Below are positions 43,024 through 55,166 of a stretch of 64,000 nt of DNA, piece after piece. How positions within the stretch are numbered: position 1 is the first letter of the stretch; every line of letters starts with the position of its first letter. The position numbers and the translations under genes are program-made. The notes beneath the pieces were generated by a model. The model was not told where the DNA came from. It searched no databases and saw nothing but the letters and a program-made list of their open reading frames with translations. Source of the DNA: Dipteronia dyeriana (lineage: Eukaryota > Streptophyta > Magnoliopsida > Sapindales > Sapindaceae); assembly GCA_032871835.1 (NCBI GenBank), contig CM065298.1:74118154-74182153 (forward strand). The letters are read 5' to 3'.

Positions 43024-45329
43024 TGTATAAGTTCCTCGGTTGTTTATTGACATATTTCATTAACAAACAACATTTGGGGTTATATATGTAAGGGTAGTTT
43101 AGGCCATCTTTGTTCGTGACCTAGCTCAATCTGAAAAGGTATATCACATTGCCCTTCCTTCAAGAGATTTAGTGCACACACTCACTTAATGCATGATTTG
43201 ATTCATAAATGCATTGCAATGACATGCACTTGAGTGGTTATGCATTTGTAGTCATGCACTTCACATGATTGCATGTCTTTCTTATTAACTATGTTTACTT
43301 GTTGTGTTTGCATTAAACTTCACACAAGCAAATAGACTAAGGGGTCGTTTGTTTTTTTGTCTAAATACTGAACTGTCTTGAATTTTTCTAATGACCGAAT
43401 AGGGACTGAAATCTGAACCTGAAGGACTTGTTTGTTTTTTTTCCCTCACATCTGAATGTATTGTCAATACGTTAAAATTGTCTGAATATAAGTAATTTTA
43501 CATTTATAACAATTATACATATAATATGGAATAAAAAAAATCCAAAAATAATAATTATATACGAACACATATGATAATGATCTTCATCTTTGATTACAAA
43601 CAAACTTTATTTTTCTAAGAAAAGAAAAGGTTTTTTTTTCAAAAAATAAAAAGGATATCAGGAAAACTTGCACAAAACACTTATATATATATATATGTAC
43701 ATCACCATAAAATCATAATAAAGTATCGATATTAAACACCATTATGAACAGTGATTAGGGTTCTTTTTTATTTTTAAAGCTATTTAAAATAAACAATATA
43801 TTAAAATAAAGATTTCTATTCCATTTTTAATTTTGATGAAATTGGAAATATGTTATATATGGGAGGATAGTATCGGAAAAAAAAAAGATTTTAGGTTGCA
43901 TTTAATGTAATTCAGTGATTTACAATTAAGTTAAAAGTCAAGATTTCTTACTTTTTATTTTAAGTTGTTTTTTAGGATTTTTAAGTTGTTTGACCACTTA
44001 AAAAAACAAACAAAACAAATCAATAATTATGATTTAGACCCATTAAGTTTTAAGTGGGAAAAACAAACGATCTCTAAGTGTGGTTGACCCTTAGCGAAGG
44101 CCTCTTCTTCTCTAGATTGATCTTTTCTCTATGTGTAGGACTTAAGAGAGCTCTCTGCCTTTTACTGCGGCCTAGACCGCTGGATGTGCTCATGCCTGTA
44201 CCGCGACACATGGAGTGGTGTTCTCCAGTAGTGCCTTGCTTCATTCACCGCGGTCTGGCCCGCTGTTGGTGCAAATGCCTCTGCAGCGGTCTTGGTAGCA
44301 GTCCTTCCCAGTCATGTCGTGCTGCATGCACCACAGTCTGGACCCTTGCCTAAACTGTGGTATGCAAAACAGTTTTGATAGGATTCTGTTTCGCAAGTTC
44401 AAAACAATGTCGTTCTCTCTAGGGCTTTTATATATGTGTCATCTTCTTCCTCACTCGTTTTTCAGAGCTTCTTAACCATTTTTTAGAGAGAGAAAGTATT
44501 TTCTTTAAGAAAGAAGCTCCAAGAAACTATTTTGACTCAACTAAACTTTAATCCATGAGCATCTAACATCTTCCAAGTATGAGTCTTCTTGTTTGTCTTT
44601 GACTATGTAATCTTTACATGCCTTAGACTATATTGTTCCATTGCTATGCGATGTTTACCTAGGAATAGCATTTTTTGTTCATTGAATGCACGCTTTTATG
44701 TTTAATTACATTTATAACATGCTTGTGCTGTTGATTGTTGATTGAGATTAGTATTTAGTGATAGCTAGTATTTAAGACGATTTTACCCTTCTAGCAAAAT
44801 CTACTTGCTATTGCATTTTGAGAATTGATATCCAAGATTTGCATTAATTGACATCATTAATCCTAGATAAGCTTAAATGTGTTAACCTAGCATTTATGCA
44901 TCTGGAATATTTCCATGTATTCATAGAGGTTGCATATTCTCTTCATGGTTGTTAAGCTTTGTGACTAAGTGTTTAGTGCACAAGCTTGTTGGTCCAAGAT
45001 CACTATTATAGGCCTGTTGGGTAGAGTGAAAAGGTTAGTAACCGTGGATGGTGAGATGGGAGGTCAACTTAGGTTGTTAAATTTCATTCAAGTAGTGGAT
45101 TTTTTGGACCGTGTGTGGCTAAGTGGTTAGCCCGTGAGTTTTACCCAGTTGGAGGGTTTCTCATGTAAATCAAATACTTGTGTCTTTATTGTTTTATGCA
45201 TAATTATGAATAATTGAATGCTTGACAATATAGGGTACTTTTATTAATATTGATTGATCGAAAGATTGGTAATTTATTTGATTAAAACAAAATCACCCCC
45301 CCCCATCTCTAGGTTTATTAGACACACAC
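43024..45329 (+). mobile_element. Sirevirus solo LTR, plus strand, interrupted by a MITE-like insert
   Basis: It starts near TGTATAAGTTCCTCGG and ends near TTAGACACACAC, matching the reverse complement of 46441-48157. No gag or primer site follows, so it looks like a solo LTR. The flanking bases (GGTAA, TTTAA) are not a convincing duplication and the ends are approximate. It contains a GC-rich cluster with GCGGCCTAGACCGC and related words (44165-44350) and a 9-base C run (45296-45304). Without the insert it is about 1.57 kb. Confidence 0.72.
43342..44073. mobile_element. Non-autonomous DNA transposon (MITE-like) in the Sirevirus LTR
   Basis: The left end GGGTCGTTTGTTTTT and the right end (reversed: AGATCGTTTGTTTTT) match in 13 of 15 places. 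CTAAG occurs directly on both sides (43337-43341 and 44074-44078). The 732-bp interior is AT-rich without ORF. It interrupts an LTR whose other copy (46441-48157) lacks it. The superfamily is uncertain, since the repeat length seen is 5 bp. Confidence 0.72.
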
Positions 45330-45864
45330 TTTAAGGGAATTTCATAATGAAAATCCCTAAAATTATGAAGGATAGATATTGGATGTAATAGATAACCAGT
45401 ACCAGGACCTCCTAGTACTCAAGCGATAGATCCTAGTAAAATTCTCGAGAAGCACTTTAGCAACCAGTTTATTTACATGGAGGACTCATGATACCTGGCA
45501 TTCCCACCCAAGGGACCCTATTATTTAGGCGAGAACTCATGTAAGTGAATATGGGTACCTGACATTCCTATTTCAAGAATCCCGGTACTTAGGCAAAAAA
45601 TAAGTACGCGTGCCATGGTACCTAGCACTCCTGCTCTAGGAATCCTAGTACTTAGGTAAAAAATATGCAGGCGTATCGTGGTACCTAGCACTCATGTTCT
45701 AGGAATTCTGGTACTTAGGTAAAAAATATGTAGCTGTATTATGGTACCTGACATTCCTGTTATAGGAATCTTGGTACTTAGGTGAAAATGTTTCTGGTAG
45801 GCAATTATGTCATTTATGTACCAGATCCTTCCTGGAGAGATTGAGTTTCGTTCAAGGCATCAAG
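45330..45864. repeat. Minisatellite of 63-bp units
   Basis: Units start at 45490, 45554, 45617, 45680 and 45743 with GGTACCTRRCAYTCCTG, a middle AGGAATCC and GGTACTTAGGTAAAAAA. Spacing is exactly 63 bp for the last four (64 for the first). The remaining 60 bases (45803-45864) recur at about 49490-49550 on the other side of a solo LTR. No gene. Confidence 0.92.
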
Positions 45865-46440
45865 TGTTGGGTCCACGGTTTACCTATCGGGCAGAGGAAG
45901 AAACTTTAATATATATATATATTTAAAACAAATACTGCGACTAGTAAACCCTAGGATCTAATTTTTAGAATAGTATAATAAGAAATTGAAATCAATAATA
46001 AAAGAGAAGAGAAGAAACTATTTCTTCATACCTGCATTGGAGGCTCCTCCTCTTTAATTCAATCTGCTCATGTTTTAAACCACTTGATCTTCCAAGCTAT
46101 CTCCCGAGATTGGTAATGGTGTGTGGGCGCGTCACGGTACTCAGGAACAACAGGAGAACACAGAGAGAAGAAGAAGTTTTTTTTTTCCTTCCTTAGAACA
46201 CTTCTAGGTTAATTCTTTTTTCTTTTCTATGAACGCTCAAAACATTTTTGATCGTATGTTTTTATATTGTGTATATTGTTTCCAAAAACATATATCACAT
46301 ATATATATATATATATAATTAAACTTTTTTTTATTTAAATCTTTTAAGATATCTGACATCTTTAAAGATATTAATTAATAATTTTTTATTTGAATTCAAT
46401 CTCTTTAAATTTAAATTTAAATTGAAAGTTCCTTATAAAC

Positions 46441-47509
46441 GTGTGTGTCTATAACCTTGAGAGGTGGGGGGGGGGGGGGGGGTGAATAGGTTTTAATCGA
46501 ATCAATTAGCGATTTTTTGATTAATCAATATTAACACAAATTACCCCGAATAAACAAGCATTCAATAAAATCAATTATGCTTAAAACAATAACAACACAC
46601 AATATTTACGTGGAAACCCTCCAAATGGGAAAAACCACGGGCTGATATGTGCGCCACACTGGATCCTCAAATCCACTAGTGAATGAAAGTTTACAACCTA
46701 GGTTGACCTCCCGTCACACCCTCCAGTTACTAACCCTTTCACTCTACCCAACTGGCCTTAATAGTGATTCTTGTTCTATTTGATTGTGCACTAACCACTT
46801 AGTCACAAGACTTAACCTCAATGAAGAGTCAAACACAACCTAAGTAAATATGAAAAAATATTTAAACATGCAAGTAATGTTGGGCAACACTAAATACTTA
46901 TCTAGGAATTTAAGAATGTCACTAAGTACAATTCCTAGATATCAATGTCTAAATGAATGTTCATAAAGACTTAACTAGATATAGTTATGCAACAATATAT
47001 CCTAGTTATCAAACAAAACCATTTCAACATAAGTTGTCATCAAACATGGCAAGGACTATAATGCAATAAGAAAGTGCAATCAATGAGTCATAAATAATAT
47101 CTAAATGCAAAACATAGAGATTTAGCGAGAAGGGTAAAATGGTCACAAACCCTAACTATCACAAAATATAAATCTCAACCAACAATCAACAACTCAAGCA
47201 TGTTATAAATGAAATTAAACTCAATAACATACATTTAATGAACAATAATTGCTAAACCTAGGCATACATGTCATAAAAATGAAACAAGAGATTTTAAGGC
47301 ATGTAGAGATTACCTAGTCAAAGACCAACAAGAGAAATCATGCTTAAAAGATGCAAGAAAATGCTAGATGCTCATGGATTGGAGTTTGGTTGAGTCAAAA
47401 TGAGTTATTGAGAGCTCTCTCTCTCTTGGAGTCAATTTCTCTCTCAAAGAAAAGTTTAAACAACAAAAATGGTTTCTTGGACTCCCCAAGCCAAAGAGAA
47501 GAGAAGAGA

Positions 47510-47543
<34 letters not shown>

Positions 47544-48157
47544 TGTGCCCTACATGAAACGGCATCGTTTTGGATAAAGGGCAACTGATTCCCTTCATGA
47601 CCGTTATGCTTGATGCGGCCAAGGCAAGTGTCAAGACGGTAGCACAGAGAGCGGTGCATCGCCTGGACAACGCCGCTCTGTAGGCCGCTGTGCATGTAGA
47701 TACACTAACCGCGGTCTCGACAGCATGCAACATCTGTTAAACACCGCTTGGGAGACCGCGGTGCATGCAACATGCACAGGCCGTGGTGGCCACAACGTGC
47801 AGCCTCTGGTAAACACCGCTGTGCAGACCGCGGTGTAGGCAATGCACATTAAGCGGTCCCAGCCGCGGTTAAGAGGAAAATCCTCTTCTAAGGACAAACA
47901 AAATACATCAAACACCCAAGCAAGAGTTATGGAAATAAGGCACACAATTACGACAATTAAGCATTCATACAAGATTATAAAAAACATGCATGAGAGTGTG
48001 TGTGTGCACTCAAACTCTTCAAACAAGGTTAAGTAAGTGATTTACCTTTTGAAGCTTGAGTTGGGTCTTGAGCAATGATGGCTTAAACTACCCTTACACA
48101 TAATCCACAAAAGTTGCTGTCAACGAAATGAGTCAATCAAAAACTGAGGAACTTACA
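46441..48157 (-). mobile_element. Sirevirus solo LTR, minus strand, nested in the copia LTR
   Basis: It is the reverse complement of the LTR at 43024-45329 without its MITE. The LTR start (TGTAAGTTCCTCAG reversed) is at 48157 and the end near 46441. TAAAC (left) and TAAAT (right) may be the target duplication with one change. It holds a 17-base G run (46466-46482), a CA/TA microsatellite (47513-47542) and a GC-rich repeat block (47635-47875). Confidence 0.75.
47635..47875. repeat. Degenerate GC-rich repeat with CCGCGGT cores inside the Sirevirus LTR
   Basis: Words such as ACCGCGGTCT, GACCGCGGTG, CACCGCT and AGCCGCGGTT recur every 30-70 bases in an otherwise AT-rich LTR. CCGCGG is self-complementary. 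A weaker form is seen in the plus-strand LTR at 44165-44350. Confidence 0.7.
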
Positions 48158-49414
48158 TAAATATTTAATTTAATAAACTAAAATATTATCTTACTTTATT
48201 CAAAATCAAATATCAGCTAACACCCTCCATCTAGTGATTAATAACTTAATTAAATATTCTAATTATTTAATTTATTTAATCACCATTATTCATTATTAAA
48301 TAATCTCATTATTCAATTAATTCCTGAATAAATACGTGTCACTTTCGTAACATAATTAATTGGACAGTCCAATTAATTAACCGTGACCCTTGTTACCTAA
48401 AACGATCGGGCTAGCAAGGGGACCTAATGGACCCATAATATTTTGAGCTCCAATAATCCTTAAGAATAATTAATTAAACTCTTTAATTAATATTTCATGA
48501 TTATCAACTTCGGTGTTACTCCACTAAAAACCCGAAGTTGCACTCTCCTAACTGTAGATGTTTGTACACAAACCAATAACTTTCAGTGTCCATCGATATA
48601 ACTATTAAATATGGTATAATCCTACACGAGTAGCTCATAATTAGAGTTGGGTCATAATATCTGTTATACCCCTCTAATTATATATTTCCATTAAGTACCA
48701 TTGATTATTTAATGAACAATAAATCCTACATTCCTTACGGAATTAGGAGAGCGCTCATATTGTTTAAGCCACAAATCAACCCTTAAGAGAACTACTATCT
48801 ACTTCTCACAAGAAAGAGTAGATTCAACTATTGTGTACAAACTTTCTCAGCCACAAGCCAAACTGTAATCCCAACATATGGAGCATATTGATAGGAAATG
48901 CAACTCCGACCTCACCCATGGTGCATCAAAGATTATGATATAACCTGAAGGAGTTGATATGACACTCATGATTAAGATAACCCATATATAGCAATCATTA
49001 ATTGATATATATGAATCTCACCGTTAAACAGATCTTAGTGAGAGATTCATATAGATCATGACCTTATCCTATATGGTCACATCATACAAGGTGCCTCCAC
49101 TCTCATATCTCTGTATAAATGATCCAGGATAGGATCAATGTACACTACAAAATGGACCGTAGCTGTAGATTAACCATAAACAAAGTACTCAACTTCATTT
49201 GCTATCTATGGACTCTTTAGATTGTATGTCTCTTACTGTATTTATCTGTATATGACATTCATATACATAATTTGAGATTACATCCGGTAATCTTGGATGT
49301 TAAATGCACAGGTTATACACAATATATGACATGGGAAGAATGAATTAAATTATTCTCTTATTTATGTTAACATTCCATTTACAAATTACAAGCTTTAAGA
49401 CATAAACCACCAAA

Positions 49415-49595
49415 AAAAGTGACATTTGGTTGTTCTACTCTTGAGGACTGCGGCGGGCAGTAAGGCCACGAGTCTGCATCCATAGTCTGGTAGGCAACTA
49501 TGCCATTTATGTACAAGTCCTTTCCTGGAGAGATTGGGTTCCGTCTAAGGCATCATGAATGTCATTTGGTTGTTCTAGTCTTAACGACTGTAATG
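49415..49595. other. Short host-side stretch with a direct repeat
   Basis: No gene. GTCATTTGGTTGTTCTA-like sequence occurs near 49421 and 49560. The segment TAGGCAACTATGCCATTTATG (49491 on) repeats 45803-45864. It appears to be the continuation of the older sequence left of 45864. Confidence 0.6.
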
Positions 49596-51203
49596 TGACA
49601 AGTGCTGTTTTGTATATGTACAATAGCTTGTCAAATAAATTTAGAAAACCCTATTTGCACTCAGATATGATAACAATATAGTAGCAAGTATGGTATCTTC
49701 CACAGAGATCGTGTAATGCCTTAAATGATCAAATTATACTCTAAGCTAATATACAAGAAGAACAGTAGAAATGACGTTTTGAATCAATTATGATTAAAAC
49801 ACAAAATAAGTCTACTAACTAGAAATGCAACAAATAGTAAACGAAGATGTATGATAAAGGGACTAAGAGAATGATGGATTCAACATGTAGCCATGGTTAT
49901 GTATGAATTCTCATTAATGCTCATTAATCCAAAGTAACCAATCTAGAGGGTATAGCTTGGCTGTATATCTCTTGTGAGTATTCAATATAGAGGGTATAGT
50001 ATTGATTACCCACAAGTGATTACTCATTAAAATGCATATCTATCAAATAAGGACTAATCTCTTAATAAATTCACCAACCTAGAGGGTATAGAGGTGGTGC
50101 TTAATCTCTTTAAGTAACCAATCTAGAGGGTATAGAATTGGTCACTCAATTGAGATTAGATACGGATAGAGATTAATAAGTCCGGATTTCACTAGAGGAG
50201 GGTACTTTAATTCAATCCTTCCATTCAAATGAGCTAAGAGAATTAAATAGAGGGTATACTCAATTCTCTACTCTAATCGATTCTTAGATAACATGCAAAG
50301 AAAGAAGGGTACAATCAAATGCAAATCATCCTTTAAATCACTAACAACCAATGAATGAAATAAACTTGATAGATTAATTGATAAGTATTGAATTCAATTA
50401 CAAACCCATGATCACAAATGAATCACATCAATCCCATAGTGGGATGTTTAGCTACTCATGTCTATTACAAGAATGAAACAATGAGAAAAGGAGAGAGGTA
50501 AACCCATAGATGATTCCTCCTTCTTAAAGCTCCAAAATGATCTCTTTGATTCCTTTTGTTGAGTAGATGATATGGATGATGTGAGAATTGAATGGGTTTT
50601 GGAGAGGAAAGAATTCCTAGATCTAGAGGGAGAAAATGGTTATGAATGGGCGTGTGGGTGTATGGCTCATAACAGAATGGATCCAATTTATAGGTGCCTT
50701 TAAAATGGATGAAAACTGCAGATGTGGCAACCTGTCTCGAGAAATGCATGGATTGTGCAATTGTTGAGACCCGTGCTCTGATTTTCCTCTCCCGGTTTAA
50801 GAGCATTGCAGGGACATTTGCTAGATGGTGCGTGGGTGTGGACCCGCTTATTGCCCTATTGCTTCAATTCTAGCTCCCAGTTTTAGAGGAATGCGCGGAG
50901 ACTTGCATGATGGTGCACTGGTGTGGACCCGTGCATTGCCCTGACCTATACTTCCTTCATAGTGCGTGGGTTATGCACTGGTTGGAACCTGCGCTAGACC
51001 AGCGCACAACTTTGATGCTGCTTCATCAACTTTTTAACCTTTTCCCGTGTAAAAATTACATCTTTTATCTAATTAACCGGCATGTACCTAATCACCTAAA
51101 AACACAAATAAAGAGCCATAATAGATGCACAAACACCCGAAAATGAGATAATGGCTAAGGAAATAAGGGCTAAATTATATAAAAATTTTGGCACGATCAA
51201 ACA
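49596..51203 (-). repeat. 3' LTR of Athila-like copy B
   Basis: It is the reverse complement of 1143-2774, about 1.6 kb. It starts near TGTTTGATCGTGCC (51203) and ends GCACTTGTCA (49596). It has five copies of the motif CTAGAGGGTATA (49943-50259), where copy A has CTATACATCTAG, plus a TATA box (50687-50692, reversed) and the GC-rich cluster (50750-51000). Confidence 0.85.
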
Positions 51204-53485
51204 CGCCCAAACCAAATCTTTACTCGTCCTCGAACAAACTTAAAACACAACAAGGACTCAAATAACAAAGACTCGACCTAAGACTCGAAATCAAATTATC
51301 CAATAAGTCTCATTTCCAATCGATGATAAGATGCATGGATGTGTGATAGAGAGGAGTAAACATATATAAGGCAATCTAAAACAACTCAAAGGCACTTGAG
51401 AGGAATTTGTGCTACCACGAATCCCATGCCTAAGAGCGCTCTCATATCGGGAGCTACTCACTTCTACACCTTGAGCATAATTCGTTTTGACTCTAAAACT
51501 CAACCGGTTTCGCTCTTCTTTTTCCATTTAGAGTCCTAAGTTCACGCTCATTCAAGGTATGCAATGATGGAGTTTATGTATAGAAATCTAATGCATTGTA
51601 TACAATGTATATTCAAAAACCGATAATGTCTGTGAACTAGCCTAGGAATGATTCACTATACCATGAACGTGGAAGATCATGCTTCAACAAACATTCCCTA
51701 TCAAGACATATCATAGATCAGATAGGACTTTCCCTTTGGTTGTAATGGGGCTATGGGGTTAGATGTGGTGAGCAAAGAAATGGGAAAATTTAAGTTCAAG
51801 GATCACCAATCATGCTTACATATAATCACACAACCCATACAAAGCTCTAATACACATTTACATACTTTAGCAGATAGGCATTTACAAATATACACATATT
51901 GTGATTCAAAATTGTACTCTATATTGTGAGTACTTAACATTACTTTCAAGGCTCTTTTCTTTTTCTCTTTTCTTTGCCTTTTTCTTTCTTTTGATTTTCT
52001 TTTCATTTCTTTTCGTTTTGCACACTTGCACATTACATATTGACAATTTAAGCTTATAAGTGCAAATTGGGCACTTTTACAAATTGAGCCATTTCACACA
52101 CAATTCATTGTTGCCTACATACACCCTATCATTACTTAAGAGCTCACATTATCAAATACTTTGCATAGCATACACACACCCCACATGATTGGCAATAAAG
52201 GTAGGCTTGTGTTTGGCTATGGCTATACGGTTTTATTTTGGTTCCAAATGAAAGGTAAGTGTTTGGCCGTAAATTTGGCTATGATGCACACATAAGGGAT
52301 TAAGGAATGTGTTTAGGCATTTTATGTAGTTAAGTACACACATTGCCTAAGATCATTTCCATAATTAGTCTATCAAGGGAATGAATGCATCCAACAAGCA
52401 ATCCACACTATATATGCAATGTATGTCTTATGGCTTGTGACACTAATGACGAGAAAGGTGTTTAAAGAATAGAAAGAATTTAACATTCAATGCGCTTTTT
52501 AGGCTTGTGTTTGTGAACTCAAGGGTGTCTCCACTATTAGAACAAGGTGAAAGAGCACGGAGTCCCCTCAAATCAAGCACGTAAGGATGGAACTAACCCA
52601 TGACAATGCAAATATATCCCACGAGTGACAAACATTTAAACACAAGATCACAATGCATGTATAGACTCGCCAAAAGCACGTGGTCAAGGCATCACACTCA
52701 AGCTAGTTAAAGCTCAAAATTTTGGCCATTGTGATTAACTTGAAATTTTTGGATAAAAAATGACAAAAAAAAAAGACTCAAGTCGACTCAACAAGGCGTC
52801 TACACCCCTAAACCAAAACCTAACATTGTCCTCAATGTTGAAGACTAGAGAGTCCGACCTAGCGGAGCGCACCTAACATGACTCAAAACAAAAATAGACT
52901 CAGAAAGGCTTATACATAAAATAAGGCAATTCGATACAGTATTGACCTTTAAGCACAAACCAAAATCAAGCAATTTCATTCAAAATTGATGGTATGGAGG
53001 TAAAACAACCCCCAAACCAGTTCCCTATTATATGCACCAAAATCTGTACATGATATATGCAGTAATTCAAAACCCCTAAACCAAGTTAGGCTATATAAAA
53101 AATTAACCTGTAAATACTATGCATATCCACACGAGCCTTCGGCTCATCCAAATAAAAAATGAAATACTCAATAAGCTCAAAATTTTAGGAAACTCAAGAT
53201 AAGCAAAATACATAGAAACAAGTTTCCATCAAGAGAATTCACATAATACACAAAAATGATATTCAATGAACTATTCACAACCATTCGTATGCACACTTTA
53301 ATAAGCAAAATTTCAAGAATAATGTGGAAAAATTGGAATTGAGTCAGAAAGATAGAATCGATGTGATTGTTCACTTGTCTACAACTTGAGTAAGTTCCCA
53401 CCCTTTTTATGTGCACTCTTGGCTTGCTCTTCCATCTAAGACCTGTAAGTGGCCGGTGTATCGAACCAAGAGATGAAGAACCTAG
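51204..53485 (-). other. 3' non-coding region of copy B, with polypurine-like tract
   Basis: No gene. On the minus strand, TTCGAGGACGAGTAAAG, then GGTTTGGGCG, lies just before the LTR start (51240-51204), as expected for the plus-strand primer region of Athila-like elements. A purine/pyrimidine-biased stretch (51950-52020) gives a lysine-rich open frame that is not a gene. The part 52100-53480 parallels copy A 10930-12258. Confidence 0.6.
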
Positions 53486-53490
53486 CCTTG
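53486..53490. repeat. Target-site duplication CCTTG, left copy
   Basis: CCTTG here and at 62748-62752 flank the complete copia element exactly. Confidence 0.95.
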
Positions 53491-55152
53491 TGTTGGGGTT
53501 TATGCCCTAAACATGTAACTTGTAAATGGATTTATGAAGTAAATAAAAAGAAAGGTTCAATTAATTCTTATTATGTTATTTATTTTATAAACTTGTGCAG
53601 ATATTAACATCCTGGATTACCGGATGCAATCTCGAGCTGTGTATATGAGTGTCATATACTGATGGATGCAGTAAGAGACATGCAATCTAAAGAGTCCATA
53701 GATAACAAATAAAGATGGGTACTTTATTTGTGGTTAATCTATAGCTGCGGTCCATTCTATAATGTACGATGATTCTATCCTGAATCATTTATATGAGATA
53801 TGGGAATGGAAGCACCTTGTATGATGTGATCATATAGGACTGGGTCATAATCTATATGAATCTCTCACTAAGATCCGTTTACTGATGAGACTCATATATA
53901 TCAACTAATGATGGCTATATGTGGGTGATCTTAATCCTGAGTGTCTTATCAACTCCTTCAGGTTAGATCGTGGTCTTTGATATACTATGGGTGAGGTCAG
54001 ATCCATTTCCTTATCAATATACTCCGTATATTGGGATTGCGGCTTGGCTTGTGGCTGGGAAGATTTTTACATAATAGTGAAATCCACTCCTTCTTGTAAG
54101 AAGTAGATGGTAGTCCCCTCAAGGGTTGATTTAGGGCTTGGACAATATGAGCGCTCTCCTAATTCTGTAAGGAAATAGGATTTATTTTTCATTAGAGAAT
54201 CAACTGCACTTAAAGAATATAGGTAATTAGAGGGTCATAACGGACATTATGACCCAACTCTAGTTATGAACTACTGTAGAGGATCACACCATATGTAAAA
54301 GCTATATCGATGGATACGGAGTTGTATCAGTCTGTGAAAAAGCGTCTACAGTTGAGAGAATGCAGCTTTGGGTTTTTAATGGAATAACACCGGAGTTAAT
54401 AATCAAGGAATATTTATTAAAGAGTTTAATTAATGATTTCGAGGATTATTGGAGCTCAAAATACTGTGGGTTCATTAGGTCCCCGTGCTAGCCCTGTCGA
54501 TTTAGGTAACAAGGGTTACGGTTAATTAATTGGATTGTCCAATTAATTATATAACACATATATATTGTTCAACACACAAAAAGAAAAAAAAAAGTTTTTT
54601 TTGTTGTTTTTAATTTTGGGTGATGCGTGGAACCACACCTGAGATCAAGACACATGTATGATTGACTTTGTGCAAGTGTGTGCATGATATCAAAGTGAAG
54701 AAAAGAAAAACAAAAAATATTTTTGGTTTGAGTGCGTACATCGGTGCAAGTGTTGCACAGTGGAGTGATTGGTTAATCACTTAGAAGAAATAGTTTCTTT
54801 TTATTTTCTTCTTATTTTCTTCTCATACATCCTCCTAAGTTCCTGAGTACGTGATGTGCCCACACACAGCTACCAGTTCCTGGACATAGCAAGGAAGATC
54901 AATGGTACGACCAGGAGCTTATCGAAAAGTGAAGGAGCCTCCAAACGTTGGTATGGTTCGATTTTATTCTTTTCATTTTATTGATTTCAATTTCCTGTAT
55001 ATACGTATATTTTATTATTGTAATAATTTTATATGTATTAATTCTGAAAATAATTATGTTCCCATGTTCACTAGCTCCAGATACAGATTATGATATGTAT
55101 AAAAATTTTAAAACCCATTTTCGCTGCGTGACCGTTGAACAGGGTTCCAACA
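53491..55152 (+). repeat. 5' LTR of the complete copia element (1662 bp)
   Basis: It matches 60745-62747 but lacks the segment equivalent to about 61785-62146. The join is near 54550 (CCAATTAATTATATAACAC). Confidence 0.93.
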
Positions 55153-55153
55153 A

Positions 55154-55166
55154 TCGGTATCAGAGC
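55154..55166 (+). other. Primer binding site
   Basis: TCGGTATCAGAGC follows the LTR end by one base. It differs from the usual TGGTATCAGAGC by one base in the second position. A second, canonical TGGTATCAGAGCC lies at 55341-55353. Confidence 0.8.

Larger units (their letters stand above)
45865..49414 (-). mobile_element. Copia solo LTR, minus strand, containing a Sirevirus solo LTR
   Basis: The left end TGTTGGGTCCACGG is the reversed LTR end. The right end (CATAAACCACCA near 49412) is the reversed LTR start (compare TGTTGGGGTTTATG). The two parts, 45865-46440 and 48158-49414, match 60745-62747 in order once the insert is removed. TCAAG on the left and AAAAG on the right may be an eroded duplication. 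No internal coding sequence is present. Confidence 0.75.

Noticed and set aside
45490..45805. Regular 63-bp repeats considered as a CRISPR-like array
   Set aside because: Units are similar over their whole length with no unique spacers, and the setting is plant DNA. It is a minisatellite.
47351..48036. Several frames on both strands in the minus-strand Sirevirus LTR (also 44078-44353)
   Set aside because: They overlap GC-rich repeats and a CA/TA microsatellite inside an LTR and do not agree between the two LTR copies.
51803..52033. Lysine/arginine-rich minus-strand frame
   Set aside because: It comes from a low-complexity pyrimidine stretch in the non-coding tail of copy B. The equivalent in copy A is not conserved as a frame.
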